Source: Cryomorphaceae bacterium | GTDB lineage: Bacteria > Bacteroidota > Bacteroidia > Flavobacteriales > Schleiferiaceae | Direction: 5' to 3' | Length of the DNA: 64,000 nt | NCBI GenBank assembly: GCA_021298655.1 | Contig: JAJTFK010000001.1 | Coordinates: 5,001-69,000, forward strand | Shown: piece by piece, positions 9,180 to 18,254 of the stretch | Numbering within the stretch: position 1 is the first letter of the stretch | Layout of the letters: the number at the start of each line of letters is the position of its first letter | The notes under the pieces: model-generated | What the model saw: only the letters and a program-made list of their open reading frames with translations | The model's database searches: none | What the model was told of the DNA's origin: nothing | Translations under genes and position numbers: made by a program

Positions 9180-9187
9180 TATAATTG
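9180..9187 (+). promoter_or_regulatory. Candidate promoter of the porP-like/gldJ/murF operon
   Basis: TATAATTG, seven of eight positions matching TAnnTTTG, nine bases before the ATG at 9197. It lies in the 86-base divergent region shared with porU. Confidence 0.4.
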
Positions 9188-9196
9188 TGGCTTCTA

Positions 9197-10204
9197 ATGA
9201 TGCCCTACTCCATGGCCCTACGACGCCTGATTGCGGTCGCCCTCCTGTTGGCTCACGCTTGGTCCGCCCAAGCGCAAGACCCCCATTTCACGCAATATTA
9301 TGCGAACCCGCTCTACTTAAATCCCGCATTTGCAGGGGTTAAGCAGTGTCCGCGCGTGACCACGAACTACCGCAACCAATACCCCAGCTTGGGCGTGTAC
9401 CAGACCTTTTCGGCCTCCTACGACCAGTATGTGGATGGCTTAAATGGCGGGGTTGGTTTAATGATTATGCAGGATGAAGCCGCCAACGGCGACCTGTCCC
9501 TGACCGAAGCTTCGGGAATTTATTCCTACCATTTAAAGGTCAATCGCGACTTCATGCTTCTTTTTGGTGCGCAGGCCACTTTTCGCCAGCGCTCGCTCAA
9601 CTGGAACAACCTGACCTTCCCCGACATGATTGATCCGTTTTTCGGATTTGTCAAACCAACCAATGAAATTCGCCCCGACCAAACCACGGTGCAGCAGTTT
9701 GATTTGAGCTTTGGCCTCTTAGGTTTTACCGAGAATTTCTACGTCGGCGCATCGGCCCACCACGTTACGCAGCCCAACGAAGCCTTCTTGAGCACCTCTA
9801 CGCTTCCGATCAAGGTAACGGCTCAGGCCGGAGCGACGATTCCGTTGGGGCGCAAGCGCTTGTACAACGACCTGGACAACCTGCTGATTCCAAACATTGT
9901 GTACCAAACCCAAGGCGGTGCGCACCACATGACGGCCGGCGTTTCGTTTAACCGCGGCGTGCTCACGGGCGGACTCGGTTACCGCCAAGCCCTGGGTGTG
10001 GTAAGTACCAATCCCGACGCCCTTATTGCCATTATTGGAATTGCCCCGAACGACGTCCCCTGGAAGTTTGGCTATTCCTACGACTATACGATTTCTGCGC
10101 TGGGCAACGTTATGGGTGGAGCACACGAAGTTTCGCTTTCGTACCAGTTCCCCTGCCGTAGCCGCCGCTCGCGCTACAGCGAAGTTAAGTGTCCCAAATT
10201 TTAA
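9197..10204 (+). CDS. T9SS membrane protein, PorP/SprF family
   Basis: Outer-membrane barrel protein of about 335 residues. After a signal peptide ending 'AWSAQAQ', the mature N-terminus 'DPHFTQYYANPLYLNPAFAG' is the classic PorP/SprF signature. These proteins work with PorE/GldJ-type lipoproteins or specific cargo at the T9SS. ATGs at 9197, 9200 and 9212 are all possible; the last gives the most compact signal peptide. gldJ begins nine bases downstream. The gene order porV-porU / porP-like-gldJ-murF is conserved in Flavobacteriia. Whether it is the core PorP or a SprF paralog cannot be decided here. Confidence 0.9.
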   Translation: MMPYSMALRRLIAVALLLAHAWSAQAQDPHFTQYYANPLYLNPAFAGVKQCPRVTTNYRNQYPSLGVYQTFSASYDQYVDGLNGGVGLMIMQDEAANGDLSLTEASGIYSYHLKVNRDFMLLFGAQATFRQRSLNWNNLTFPDMIDPFFGFVKPTNEIRPDQTTVQQFDLSFGLLGFTENFYVGASAHHVTQPNEAFLSTSTLPIKVTAQAGATIPLGRKRLYNDLDNLLIPNIVYQTQGGAHHMTAGVSFNRGVLTGGLGYRQALGVVSTNPDALIAIIGIAPNDVPWKFGYSYDYTISALGNVMGGAHEVSLSYQFPCRSRRSRYSEVKCPKF

Positions 10205-10213
10205 CCTTCCCTT

Positions 10214-11809
10214 ATGAAGCGTTCTATTTTCTCATCGGCCATTGCCTTCAGCGCCCTGGTGCTCCTCGCCAGCAGCTGCGCTAAGACCCGCTCGAATTCG
10301 ACGGGAATGTCCTACAACGACCGCAAAAACGGCGGATTTCAAATTAACCTCAAGTACAAAGGCCAAGAGACCGGTCCGGGCCTCGTTTTTATCGAGGGCG
10401 GAACCTTTGTAATGGGTAAAGTTGAAGAAGACGTAATCAAGGATTGGAACAACCAACCCCGCCGCGTCACGGTGGCGTCGTTTTACCTCGATGAGAACGA
10501 GGTAACCAACGCCGACTACCGCGAGTACCTGTACTGGCTGCGTCGCGTGTACGACTACGACTACTACCCGCAGATTTACCAGTCTGCCTTGCCCGATACG
10601 CTCGTTTGGCGCGACAAAATGGGGCTGAACGACATGTACGTGGAGAACTACCTGCGCCACCCCGCCTACAACTTCTACCCCGTAGTGGGCGTAAACTGGG
10701 AGCAAGCGATGCGCTTCTGCCAGTGGCGCACCGACCGCGTGAACGAGCAAATCTTGATCGACAAGGGCATCCTGAACGTGATGAACACCCAAGCCGACGA
10801 CCAAAACTTCAACAGCGAAGTTTACCTCTACAAGCAGGGCGAATACACCCAACAGAACCGCAAGGGACTTAAGGACCTGAGCCCCGCCCAAGTTTTCGGA
10901 AAAGAGGGTCGTCCCGCACGCATCGAAGACGGCATCCTGCTGCCGAAGTACCGCCTCCCGACCGAAGCCGAATGGGAGTACGCCGCCTACGCCGAAATTG
11001 GGCAGCGCGTGTACAACCGCCAAATTGACCGCAACAAGTACACCTGGAACGGTTCCTCACTGCGCAACCGCGACAAAAAAGTTCAGGGCGACATGCTCGC
11101 GAACTACAAGCTTAGCGGTGGCGACAACATGGGTATGGGTGGCTACTTGAATGACCAGGCCAACATCACCATGCAGGTTAAGTTCTACCCCCCGAACGAC
11201 TTCGGTTTGTACGACATGGCCGGTAACGTGGCTGAATGGGTGCTTGACGTGTACCGTCCGCTTTCGGCCCAAGACATGGACGACCACCGTCCGTTCCGCG
11301 GCAACGAATTCAAGGCATTTGACGACAACTACGCGGGACTCGGCGAACTAACCGTCTTGACCGAACCCCAGTACGAGCGCAACGCGAACGGCGACAGCGT
11401 GCTCGTTCGCCTTCCGGGGCAGCTTCCGCAGCGCGCCGTAACGGTGGAAGAAAACCTGAAGCGCCGCAACTACCAGAAGTCGGATTACCGCGACTTCCTG
11501 GACGGTGACGTCGAGTCGTCGCTGAATTACCGCAACGCAGGTGAAGAAGAAACCGGCGACCAGATGTATAAGTACGGCGAAACGACCTTAATCGGCAACA
11601 CGACCCGCGTGTACAAAGGCGGTTCATGGCGCGACCGTGCCTACTGGCTGTCTCCGGGCTCGCGCCGCTACCTCGAGCAGGATCAGGCCACGGACTACAT
11701 CGGCTTCCGCTGTGCGATGGACCGCGTAGGATTCCAAAACGAGTCCAGCAAGCGCACCAAGTCGTCGCCCAAGCCCCAGCAAGACAAGTTCGTTCGCTAC
11801 CGCCCGTAG
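10214..11809 (+). CDS. gldJ: Gliding motility / T9SS lipoprotein GldJ
   Basis: Periplasmic-facing lipoprotein of 531 residues, needed in Flavobacterium for GldK stability, T9SS function and gliding. The lipobox 'LLASSC' puts the lipidated cysteine at residue 22. The rest is a formylglycine-generating-enzyme (SUMF1)-like fold, with 'FIEGGTFVMG', 'LDENEVTNADYREYL', 'YRLPTEAEWEYAA', 'DMAGNVAEWVLD' and a C-terminal 'GGSWRDRAYWLSPGSRRYL'. This fold is shared with GldK, but the length and the porU-side context indicate GldJ. It lies between the porP-like gene (9-base gap) and murF (4-base gap). Confidence 0.95.
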   Translation: MKRSIFSSAIAFSALVLLASSCAKTRSNSTGMSYNDRKNGGFQINLKYKGQETGPGLVFIEGGTFVMGKVEEDVIKDWNNQPRRVTVASFYLDENEVTNADYREYLYWLRRVYDYDYYPQIYQSALPDTLVWRDKMGLNDMYVENYLRHPAYNFYPVVGVNWEQAMRFCQWRTDRVNEQILIDKGILNVMNTQADDQNFNSEVYLYKQGEYTQQNRKGLKDLSPAQVFGKEGRPARIEDGILLPKYRLPTEAEWEYAAYAEIGQRVYNRQIDRNKYTWNGSSLRNRDKKVQGDMLANYKLSGGDNMGMGGYLNDQANITMQVKFYPPNDFGLYDMAGNVAEWVLDVYRPLSAQDMDDHRPFRGNEFKAFDDNYAGLGELTVLTEPQYERNANGDSVLVRLPGQLPQRAVTVEENLKRRNYQKSDYRDFLDGDVESSLNYRNAGEEETGDQMYKYGETTLIGNTTRVYKGGSWRDRAYWLSPGSRRYLEQDQATDYIGFRCAMDRVGFQNESSKRTKSSPKPQQDKFVRYRP

Positions 11810-11813
11810 GACG

Positions 11814-13085
11814 ATGAACGAATGGTATGCGCGCTTTGATGCGCGCGTAGGAGTCTGCTCCGACAGCCGCACGCTGGCATCGGGGCAGATTTTTTTTGCG
11901 CTCCGTGGTGACACGTTCAATGGCAACCTTTTTGCGCCCAAAGCGCTGGAATTGGGCGCGTCGACGGTGGTGGTCGACGAGCTCGTCGATGGGTTGGATG
12001 CGGCGGACTCCCGGGTTGTGCTCGTACCCAACACCCTCAAGGCCCTTCAGGACCTGGCGCACTACCACCGTACCCAGTGGGGCAAGACCGTCGTTGGCCT
12101 CACCGGGAGCAACGGAAAAACCACGGCCAAGGAGCTTTTTGCCCACGTGCTGCAGCAAAAATTCGCGGTGCTTGCAACCCAAGGCAACCTCAACAACCAC
12201 ATCGGCGTTCCGCTAACCCTGCTCCGACTTCAACCCGAACACGAAATCGCCGTGATTGAGATGGGCGCCAACCACCAGGGCGAAATCGACGAGCTTTCGC
12301 GCATTGCCGCACCCAATCTTGGCTACATCACCAACTTCGGCCTCGCCCACCTCGAGGGATTTGGCGGCCCCGAAGGCGTGATCAAGGGCAAGTCGGAGCT
12401 GTACCGCTACCTGGAATCGACCAACGGAACCTCATTGGTCTACTGCGGCGACGAGCGCCAGCTCGCCGAAAGCCGGGGAACGCGGATCGAATTTGGTGCA
12501 GAGTGTCGGTTTACGTCCAACGAATTAGGGCAACTTGCCGTCAGCTGGAGTACCCATTCGGCCCAAAGCCACCTCATTGGCGACTTTCAGGACCGGGCCC
12601 TGGCCGCGGCCGTGGCCCTTGGTGCGCACTTCGGACTCTCCGCAACCGAAATTGCGCGCGGAATCGAAGCCTACGTTCCCCAGAACAACCGAGGAGAATG
12701 GCGGGAAATGGGTTCCTACCGCGTCTTTATGGACGCCTACAACGCGAACCCGAGCAGTATGGAAGCGAGCTTGCGAAACGCCGCGCCGCGCCTCAACGCG
12801 GCCGACACCCTGTATGTGGCCGGTGACCTCTTTGAACTCGGCGACTACGCGGCCGAAGCACACCAAAAAATGGTCAACCTCATGGTGGACCTTGGCATTA
12901 CCCAAGCCGTCTTAGTCGGACCGCTGTTCGCCGCAACCCAACACCCCTATACGTCGGTCCTCCGCACCGAAGACCTCGCGGCGAAGTGGGCCGCCAACCC
13001 GCCACGGTGCCGAAGCATTTGGGTTAAGGGGTCGCGCGGAATGGCCCTAGAGCGGGCCGTTAAGGCGCTCGAGCCGCAGAATTAA
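11814..13085 (+). CDS. murF: MurF, UDP-MurNAc-tripeptide:D-Ala-D-Ala ligase
   Basis: Cytosolic peptidoglycan precursor ligase of 423 residues. The ATP-binding loop GLTGSNGKTT is at 95-104, followed by 'GNLNNHIGVPLTLL' and 'EMGANHQGEI', both typical of MurF rather than MurC/D/E. The C-terminal domain includes 'MDAYNANPSSMEASL'. It begins four bases after gldJ and so probably shares its transcript. Its end overlaps the convergent barrel-like gene by four bases. Confidence 0.95.
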   Translation: MNEWYARFDARVGVCSDSRTLASGQIFFALRGDTFNGNLFAPKALELGASTVVVDELVDGLDAADSRVVLVPNTLKALQDLAHYHRTQWGKTVVGLTGSNGKTTAKELFAHVLQQKFAVLATQGNLNNHIGVPLTLLRLQPEHEIAVIEMGANHQGEIDELSRIAAPNLGYITNFGLAHLEGFGGPEGVIKGKSELYRYLESTNGTSLVYCGDERQLAESRGTRIEFGAECRFTSNELGQLAVSWSTHSAQSHLIGDFQDRALAAAVALGAHFGLSATEIARGIEAYVPQNNRGEWREMGSYRVFMDAYNANPSSMEASLRNAAPRLNAADTLYVAGDLFELGDYAAEAHQKMVNLMVDLGITQAVLVGPLFAATQHPYTSVLRTEDLAAKWAANPPRCRSIWVKGSRGMALERAVKALEPQN

Positions 13086-13726
13086 AGGGCGTAGCGGATT
13101 CCGCTCGAGAGCGTCACCCAAAGCGGGTACTCCTTGTAGGCCGTCACCGGACTTGCTTCAAACTCATTAAAGGCATTGTCCAAACCGACCAGGCCGAACC
13201 AACTCCAGTTTTCGTTGAGCTTAATCGACGAACCCAACTCAATTCCGGCCGACGTGATGGTCTTGGCCACTTCGCTGGAAATGCCGTCGCGCTCCACCGA
13301 CTGAAGGCGTCGGTACGCAATAGGAACCCAAACCTCTAGGGTCGTAATGTCGGAGACCTCCGTGGCAAACCCAAGTCGGCCGCGCAGAAGCAGGTAGTGG
13401 CTCTGGGTGCGGCGAAGCGATTCTCGGTCGGGACCTTGGCGGTAGGCAAACGTGTTCTGCGCCACATCAACGCCGAGGCGGAAGGGCTTAATGTTGGCGT
13501 TGACGGCCAGGCCATAGGCCCCACCCAGTCCGCCCCGAAAGACGTCCGTGACGTCGGGCTGCGTGCCCACCACTTCACCGACCGTGCGGCGGAATACCGT
13601 ATTGGCTTGTACGAAGGGGGCCACCGAAAGGCTGCGCTCGCGCACGTCGCTGTCGGTGTAGTAGACTTGGGCGCTCAGGCTGGTTGCCGCAATTAATGCG
13701 GCTAGGATTACGCTAATTTTTGCCAT
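13082..13726 (-). CDS. Secreted protein of unknown function, probable outer-membrane barrel
   Basis: 214 residues. A signal peptide of about 20 residues (ending 'ATSLSAQ') is followed by alternating polar and hydrophobic strands ('FRLGVDVAQNTFAY', 'SHYLLLRGRLGFA', 'WSWFGLVGLDNAF') and a C-terminal strand 'WVTLSSGIRYAL' that looks like an outer-membrane barrel end. I recognise no named family. It overlaps the alaS 3' end by 19 bases and murF by four, so it is probably read on the alaS transcript. Confidence 0.75.
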   Translation of the reverse strand: MAKISVILAALIAATSLSAQVYYTDSDVRERSLSVAPFVQANTVFRRTVGEVVGTQPDVTDVFRGGLGGAYGLAVNANIKPFRLGVDVAQNTFAYRQGPDRESLRRTQSHYLLLRGRLGFATEVSDITTLEVWVPIAYRRLQSVERDGISSEVAKTITSAGIELGSSIKLNENWSWFGLVGLDNAFNEFEASPVTAYKEYPLWVTLSSGIRYAL

Positions 13727-16308
13727 TTCTCGGTAAATGCAGTCAGTAAGTTAGGAATTCCCGCTGGGTTTTTGCCGCCGGCCGAAGCATAAAACGCCTG
13801 ACCGCCGCCCCCACCCTGAATATGGCTTCCCAGTTCGCGGACCCAGTTGCCCGAGTGAACCTTTGCTACGGCGGTTTCGCCGGCTCCCAGGTGCGCCTGG
13901 GCCTTGCCGTCTTCTTCGATGGCCACCAGGATGACCAGGTCGGGGTTGTCCTTGGTCAAACCAAATACGAGGTCTTTGGCGGCGGCTGAACCGATGGGTA
14001 GCTGGGCAGACACCCACCGAAGGCCCGCATGCTGCACGGCCGATCCCAGCAAATCTCCTTGGGCGTCGGCGGCTTGGGCGCGCTGCGCGGCCTCCAGCTT
14101 CTTTTTGGCATCGGCGAGCTGCGCACGGAGGTCCTGAAGCACCGAGACGGGGTTGGAGTTTTTGGCTTCGTCGACCACCTCGTTCCACTGGCGGCGAATG
14201 CCTTTGAGGTAGGCCTCAGCGGACGCGCCCGAGAGGGCTTCCATTCGGCGAACGCCCGAGGCCACGCTCGATTCCGACACGAGGACAAACGGAGCCAGCA
14301 TTCCGGTGGCCGCCACGTGGGTGCCGCCGCAAAGCTCGATGGACGGCCCAAACTGAATTACGCGCACCGAGTCTCCGTACTTTTCGCCAAACAAGGCCAT
14401 GGCCCCGAGGGTCTTGGCTTCGGCGATCGGAACGGCACGGCGCTCGACCAGGGGCTGGTTGGCGCGAATGGCTTCGGCAACGTGGTCCTCAATGCGGTCC
14501 AGCTCTTCGGCCGTCACCTTTTGGAAGTGGCTGAAGTCAAAACGCAGTGTTTCAGGCGATACCAGGGAACCACGCTGCTCGACATGGGTTCCAAGTACGC
14601 TGCGCAGCGCGTGGTGCAGCAGGTGCGTAGCGCTGTGGTTTTGGGCTGATGCGGAACGGCGCGCGCCGTCCACCGTGAGCGTTACCTCGGCGGTCCACGT
14701 AGCCGGAGCCGACTCGAGGTGGTGCAGGATCATGCCCGTTTCCTTGGTCGTGGTCCGCACCGCAACCTGCTCCCCGCCGAAGGAAACCCAACCTTGGTCG
14801 CCAACTTGGCCTCCGCCCTCGGGGTAAAAGGGCGTGGGCGAAAAGCAGGCCTGCACTACGAGGCCCTTGGCGGTTTCGACGCTGCGGTAGCGCAGCAGCT
14901 GTGCGCGGGATTCTAAATGGTCGTAGCCCACAAAAACATCGCTGGCGCCCTCGTGGACAAGCGTCCAGTCGCCGACCTTTTGGGCAGACGCTTGGCGCGA
15001 ACGCGTTTTTTGCGCATCCATGGCCGCCGCGAAGCCGTTCTCGTCGACCGACTTGCCCTGTTCGCGGCAAATCAATGAGGTCAAATCAAGCGGAAAACCA
15101 AAGGTGTCGTAGAGTTCAAAGGCGCGTTCGCCCGTCAGCACGTCGGACTCGGCCAACGCCGCATCAAGCCGCTTCAGGCCCGATTCCAGGGTGCGCAAAA
15201 ACGCCACCTCTTCTTCGCGAATCACCTGCTGGATAAAGTCTGCCCGAGCCGGAAGTTCGGGGAAGGCGGAACCCATGTTCGCGACCATGACGGGCACGAG
15301 CTCCGCCATGAAGGGCTCGCGGAAGCCCAACGTGCTGTATCCGTAGCGAATGGCGCGGCGCAGGATGCGTCGAATGACGTAGCCCGCCCCGTTGGATGCC
15401 GGCAATTGACCGTCGGCTACCGCGAAGGCCACGGCGCGAATGTGGTCGGAGGCCACGCGCATGGCGATGTCGATGCGTTCCTCAACGCCGTAGGTCAGCC
15501 CGCTCAGGGCCTCCAGGCGGCGCAGGTAGGGCTTAAATACTTCGGTGTCGTAGTTCGACGAGGCACCCACCACCGCGCGGGCCAAGCGCTCAAAGCCCAT
15601 GCCCGTGTCGACGTGCTGGGCGGGCAGGGTAACCAGCGAGCCGTTGGCCTTGCGCTCGAACTGCATGAACACGAGGTTCCAGATTTCAATCACCTGGGGG
15701 TCGTCGTTGTTGACCAAGGTGGCGCCGTCCACGGCCGCGCGCTCGGCCGCCCCCCGCAGGTCCACGTGAATCTCGGAACAGGGACCGCAGGGGCCCGTAT
15801 CGCCCATCTCCCAAAAATTGTCTTTTTTGCTGCCGTACAAAATGCGGTCGGCCGCTATGTGTTTGAGCCACATACCCTTGGCCTCGTCGTCTGCCGCGAG
15901 TCCGTCACCCTGGTCTCCGCCAAATACGGTTACGTACAGTCGGTCCTTTTCGAGTTGGCAAACCTGCGTCAAAAATTCCCAAGCCCAGTCGATGGCCTCT
16001 TGCTTGAAGTAGTCGCCAAACGACCAGTTGCCGAGCATTTCAAAGAGGGTATGGTGGTAGGTGTCGATGCCAACCTCCTCAAGGTCGTTGTGTTTTCCGC
16101 TCACGCGCAGGCACTTTTGGCTGTCGGCGATGCGCGCGTGCACCACCGGCTTGGCGCCGATGAACACGTCTTTAAACGGATTCATTCCCGCATTGGTGAA
16201 CATCAGCGTGGGGTCGTCCTTGATTACCAAGGGCGCCGAGGGCACAATTACGTGGCCTTTGGACGCAAAAAAGTCAAGGTATGCCTGACGGAGTTCGTTC
16301 GGGTTCAT
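13708..16308 (-). CDS. alaS: Alanyl-tRNA synthetase
   Basis: Charges tRNA-Ala. About 866 residues from MNPNELRQAYLDFF, the normal start and length. Catalytic-domain landmarks include 'GMNPFKDVFIG', 'RVSGKHNDLEEVG' and 'ASNGAGYVIRRILRRAIRYG'. The editing-domain zinc motif HxxxH is in 'SATHLLHHAL' (near residue 560) and 'CGGTH' is near 658. The glycine-rich C-Ala end 'GGGGGGQAFYASAGG' is complete. An in-frame upstream extension lacks homology and runs into the divergent M23 promoter. It is divergent from the M23 peptidase across 37 bases. Confidence 0.97.
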   Translation of the reverse strand: MNPNELRQAYLDFFASKGHVIVPSAPLVIKDDPTLMFTNAGMNPFKDVFIGAKPVVHARIADSQKCLRVSGKHNDLEEVGIDTYHHTLFEMLGNWSFGDYFKQEAIDWAWEFLTQVCQLEKDRLYVTVFGGDQGDGLAADDEAKGMWLKHIAADRILYGSKKDNFWEMGDTGPCGPCSEIHVDLRGAAERAAVDGATLVNNDDPQVIEIWNLVFMQFERKANGSLVTLPAQHVDTGMGFERLARAVVGASSNYDTEVFKPYLRRLEALSGLTYGVEERIDIAMRVASDHIRAVAFAVADGQLPASNGAGYVIRRILRRAIRYGYSTLGFREPFMAELVPVMVANMGSAFPELPARADFIQQVIREEEVAFLRTLESGLKRLDAALAESDVLTGERAFELYDTFGFPLDLTSLICREQGKSVDENGFAAAMDAQKTRSRQASAQKVGDWTLVHEGASDVFVGYDHLESRAQLLRYRSVETAKGLVVQACFSPTPFYPEGGGQVGDQGWVSFGGEQVAVRTTTKETGMILHHLESAPATWTAEVTLTVDGARRSASAQNHSATHLLHHALRSVLGTHVEQRGSLVSPETLRFDFSHFQKVTAEELDRIEDHVAEAIRANQPLVERRAVPIAEAKTLGAMALFGEKYGDSVRVIQFGPSIELCGGTHVAATGMLAPFVLVSESSVASGVRRMEALSGASAEAYLKGIRRQWNEVVDEAKNSNPVSVLQDLRAQLADAKKKLEAAQRAQAADAQGDLLGSAVQHAGLRWVSAQLPIGSAAAKDLVFGLTKDNPDLVILVAIEEDGKAQAHLGAGETAVAKVHSGNWVRELGSHIQGGGGGQAFYASAGGKNPAGIPNLLTAFTEKWQKLA

Positions 16309-16323
16309 GCGGGTGGTTTTGCC

Positions 16324-16331
16324 TACTTTTG
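16324..16331 (+). promoter_or_regulatory. -7 promoter element of the M23 peptidase operon
   Basis: TACTTTTG, an exact TAnnTTTG match, 14 bases before the ATG at 16346 in the 37-base divergent region with alaS. Confidence 0.5.
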
Positions 16332-16345
16332 AAGGATACAAAAGT

Positions 16346-17323
16346 ATGCGCCGCGCCAAGTACATCTACGACCCGCTCACCCTCGCCTACCACAAGGTCG
16401 AGCGCACCTGGAAGCACATTCTGCGCGACACCTCGTTGTTTTTGCTTGGCTCCATGTTGATGGGCCTCATTTTCTTCTTCGGAATTCAGTATTTCATGGA
16501 CTCCCCCGCCGAACGCGCACTCAAGCGGCAGCTCGAAATCTCGGAGCAAACCTATTCCGAACTCGAAGACCAGATGGAAGAGCTTTCGGGCGTGATCGAA
16601 GAGTTGGAGCGCCGGGACAACGAAATCTACCGGGTCATCCTCGAGTCGGAACCCCCGGCGACCTGGGTACGCCAAGGCGGACTCCCCACTACGGGAAGCA
16701 GCTACGAGCGCATTCGGGGGCTGTCCAACGAAACCCTTTTGGAGCGCAGCCTCCGCCGGGTGGACGACCTGAAAAAACGCCTTGCGGTGCACTCAGCCAG
16801 CCTCGACGAAGTGGCGGATTTGGCCCAGCGCAAAGGCGACATCCTCGAAGCGCTGCCCGCCATTCGACCGGTCAAGGATCAACCCGGCATCAAGCTTTCG
16901 TCGGGCTTCGGCTACCGCGTGGACCCCATGTTTAAGGTGAGTAAAATGCACCAAGGCATTGATTTTTCGGCGCGGCAGGGAACGCCCATCTACGCCACGG
17001 CCGACGGGGTAGTGGTGTCGAACGAACTCTACGGTGGGCGCGGATTCGGCAAGCACTTAACTATTAGCCATGGGTACGGATATCACACCCTGTACGCCCA
17101 CATGAGTCGCGTAGTGCGCCGGCAAGGGCAGCGCATCAAACGGGGCGACTTAATTGGTTACGTCGGAAACACCGGAAAATCTACCGGGCCGCACCTGCAC
17201 TACGAAGTCATCTACAAGGGGCAGCGGGTTAACCCCATTAACTTCTTCTTCAACGACCTGACCCCGGCGCAGTACAACCAGCTGCTTGCTCAAGCCGCGG
17301 CCAACAACCAATCCCTTGACTGA
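16346..17323 (+). CDS. M23 family metallopeptidase, membrane-anchored
   Basis: Probable peptidoglycan endopeptidase of 325 residues. A short cytoplasmic start is followed by one transmembrane helix (31-49), a coiled coil (about 56-100, then 130-165) and a C-terminal LytM domain. The zinc ligands are visible as HxxxD (His202, Asp206) and HxH in 'GPHLHYE' (His283, His285). The intact ligand set suggests an active enzyme rather than an EnvC-like activator. The stop codon shares one base with the start of the MerR gene. The first in-frame ATG after the promoter is used as start. Confidence 0.9.
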   Translation: MRRAKYIYDPLTLAYHKVERTWKHILRDTSLFLLGSMLMGLIFFFGIQYFMDSPAERALKRQLEISEQTYSELEDQMEELSGVIEELERRDNEIYRVILESEPPATWVRQGGLPTTGSSYERIRGLSNETLLERSLRRVDDLKKRLAVHSASLDEVADLAQRKGDILEALPAIRPVKDQPGIKLSSGFGYRVDPMFKVSKMHQGIDFSARQGTPIYATADGVVVSNELYGGRGFGKHLTISHGYGYHTLYAHMSRVVRRQGQRIKRGDLIGYVGNTGKSTGPHLHYEVIYKGQRVNPINFFFNDLTPAQYNQLLAQAAANNQSLD

Positions 17324-17664
17324 TGATTCCGACGGAATTCACCAAACGCTACTACAGCATCGGCGAAGCCGCTGCGCTCTTTGAGCTCAAAACCTCTACC
17401 CTGCGCTTCTGGGAGAAGGAATTCCCCGAGCTGCAACCCAAAAAGGCAGAGTCCGGAGCCCGAAAGTACACGGCCAAAGACATGGAAAAGCTTCGCCAAA
17501 TCTACTTTTTGGTCAAGGAACGCGGGTTTACCCTCGAGGGTGCTCGACTCAAACTTCGCCACGCTCCAGAAGACCACTTTAACCCGGAAGATGTGGTACG
17601 GCGTTTGCAGAAGGTGAAGGCCGAAATCGATCAATTCGCAAAAATCATTAAAACCCTACCATGA
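17323..17664 (+). CDS. MerR family transcriptional regulator
   Basis: 113 residues with an N-terminal winged helix: 'YYSIGEAAALFELKTSTLRFWEKEFPEL' is the MerR recognition helix region, and 'SGARKYTAKDMEKL' forms the wing. A short coiled coil follows. There is no Cys-rich effector-binding loop, so a metal or redox role is not indicated. This short MerR next to an M23 peptidase and LemA is common in Bacteroidota. It overlaps M23 by one base and lemA by four, so it is embedded in the operon. Confidence 0.9.
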   Translation: MIPTEFTKRYYSIGEAAALFELKTSTLRFWEKEFPELQPKKAESGARKYTAKDMEKLRQIYFLVKERGFTLEGARLKLRHAPEDHFNPEDVVRRLQKVKAEIDQFAKIIKTLP

Positions 17665-18254
17665 ACCGTTCTACGATCATTCTACTTTCTGTCCTTGGCG
17701 CATTTGTTCTGGCAATCCTTTGGGGCGTCGGTGCGTACAACCGCCTGGTAAGCCTGAGCGAGGGAACCGAAAGCCAATGGGCCAACGTGCAGTCCGCCTA
17801 CCAGCGTCGGGCCGACTTGATTCCCAACCTGGTTTCCACGGTAAAGGGCTACGCCGACTTTGAGCAAGAAACCCTGAAAGGCGTTATTGAAGCCCGTTCC
17901 AAGGCAACGTCGGTACAGGTTAATGCCGACGACCTGACCCCCGAAAAGGTGGCTGCCTTCCAAAAGGCACAAAACGAGCTCAAGGGAGCCCTGAGCCGCC
18001 TGCTTGTATCGGTCGAACGCTACCCCGACCTCAAAGCGAACCAGAACTTCTTGGCGCTGCAGTCGCAGCTCGAGGGCACCGAGAACCGCATTAACGTAGA
18101 ACGCGACCGCTTCAACGAGCAGGTGCGCACCTACAATTCTTCGGTGAAGCGCATTCCGACGTCGATCGTTGCCGCCTTGGGCGGATTTGAATCGCGCGGC
18201 TACTTTGAGGCCGAGGTTGAAGCCCAGGAGGCTCCCGAAGTCAGCTTCGAGTAA
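17661..18254 (+). CDS. lemA: LemA family protein
   Basis: 197 residues. An N-terminal membrane helix (about 6-26) is followed by the LemA signature 'YNRLVSLSEGTESQWANVQSAYQRRADLIPNLV' and a long helical bundle with 'RYPDLKANQNFLALQSQLEGTENRI'. LemA proteins are usually encoded next to TPM-domain proteins, as here. Their role is unsettled, with envelope-associated functions proposed. ATGA overlaps join it to the MerR gene upstream, and it overlaps the first TPM gene by one base. Confidence 0.95.
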   Translation: MNRSTIILLSVLGAFVLAILWGVGAYNRLVSLSEGTESQWANVQSAYQRRADLIPNLVSTVKGYADFEQETLKGVIEARSKATSVQVNADDLTPEKVAAFQKAQNELKGALSRLLVSVERYPDLKANQNFLALQSQLEGTENRINVERDRFNEQVRTYNSSVKRIPTSIVAALGGFESRGYFEAEVEAQEAPEVSFE

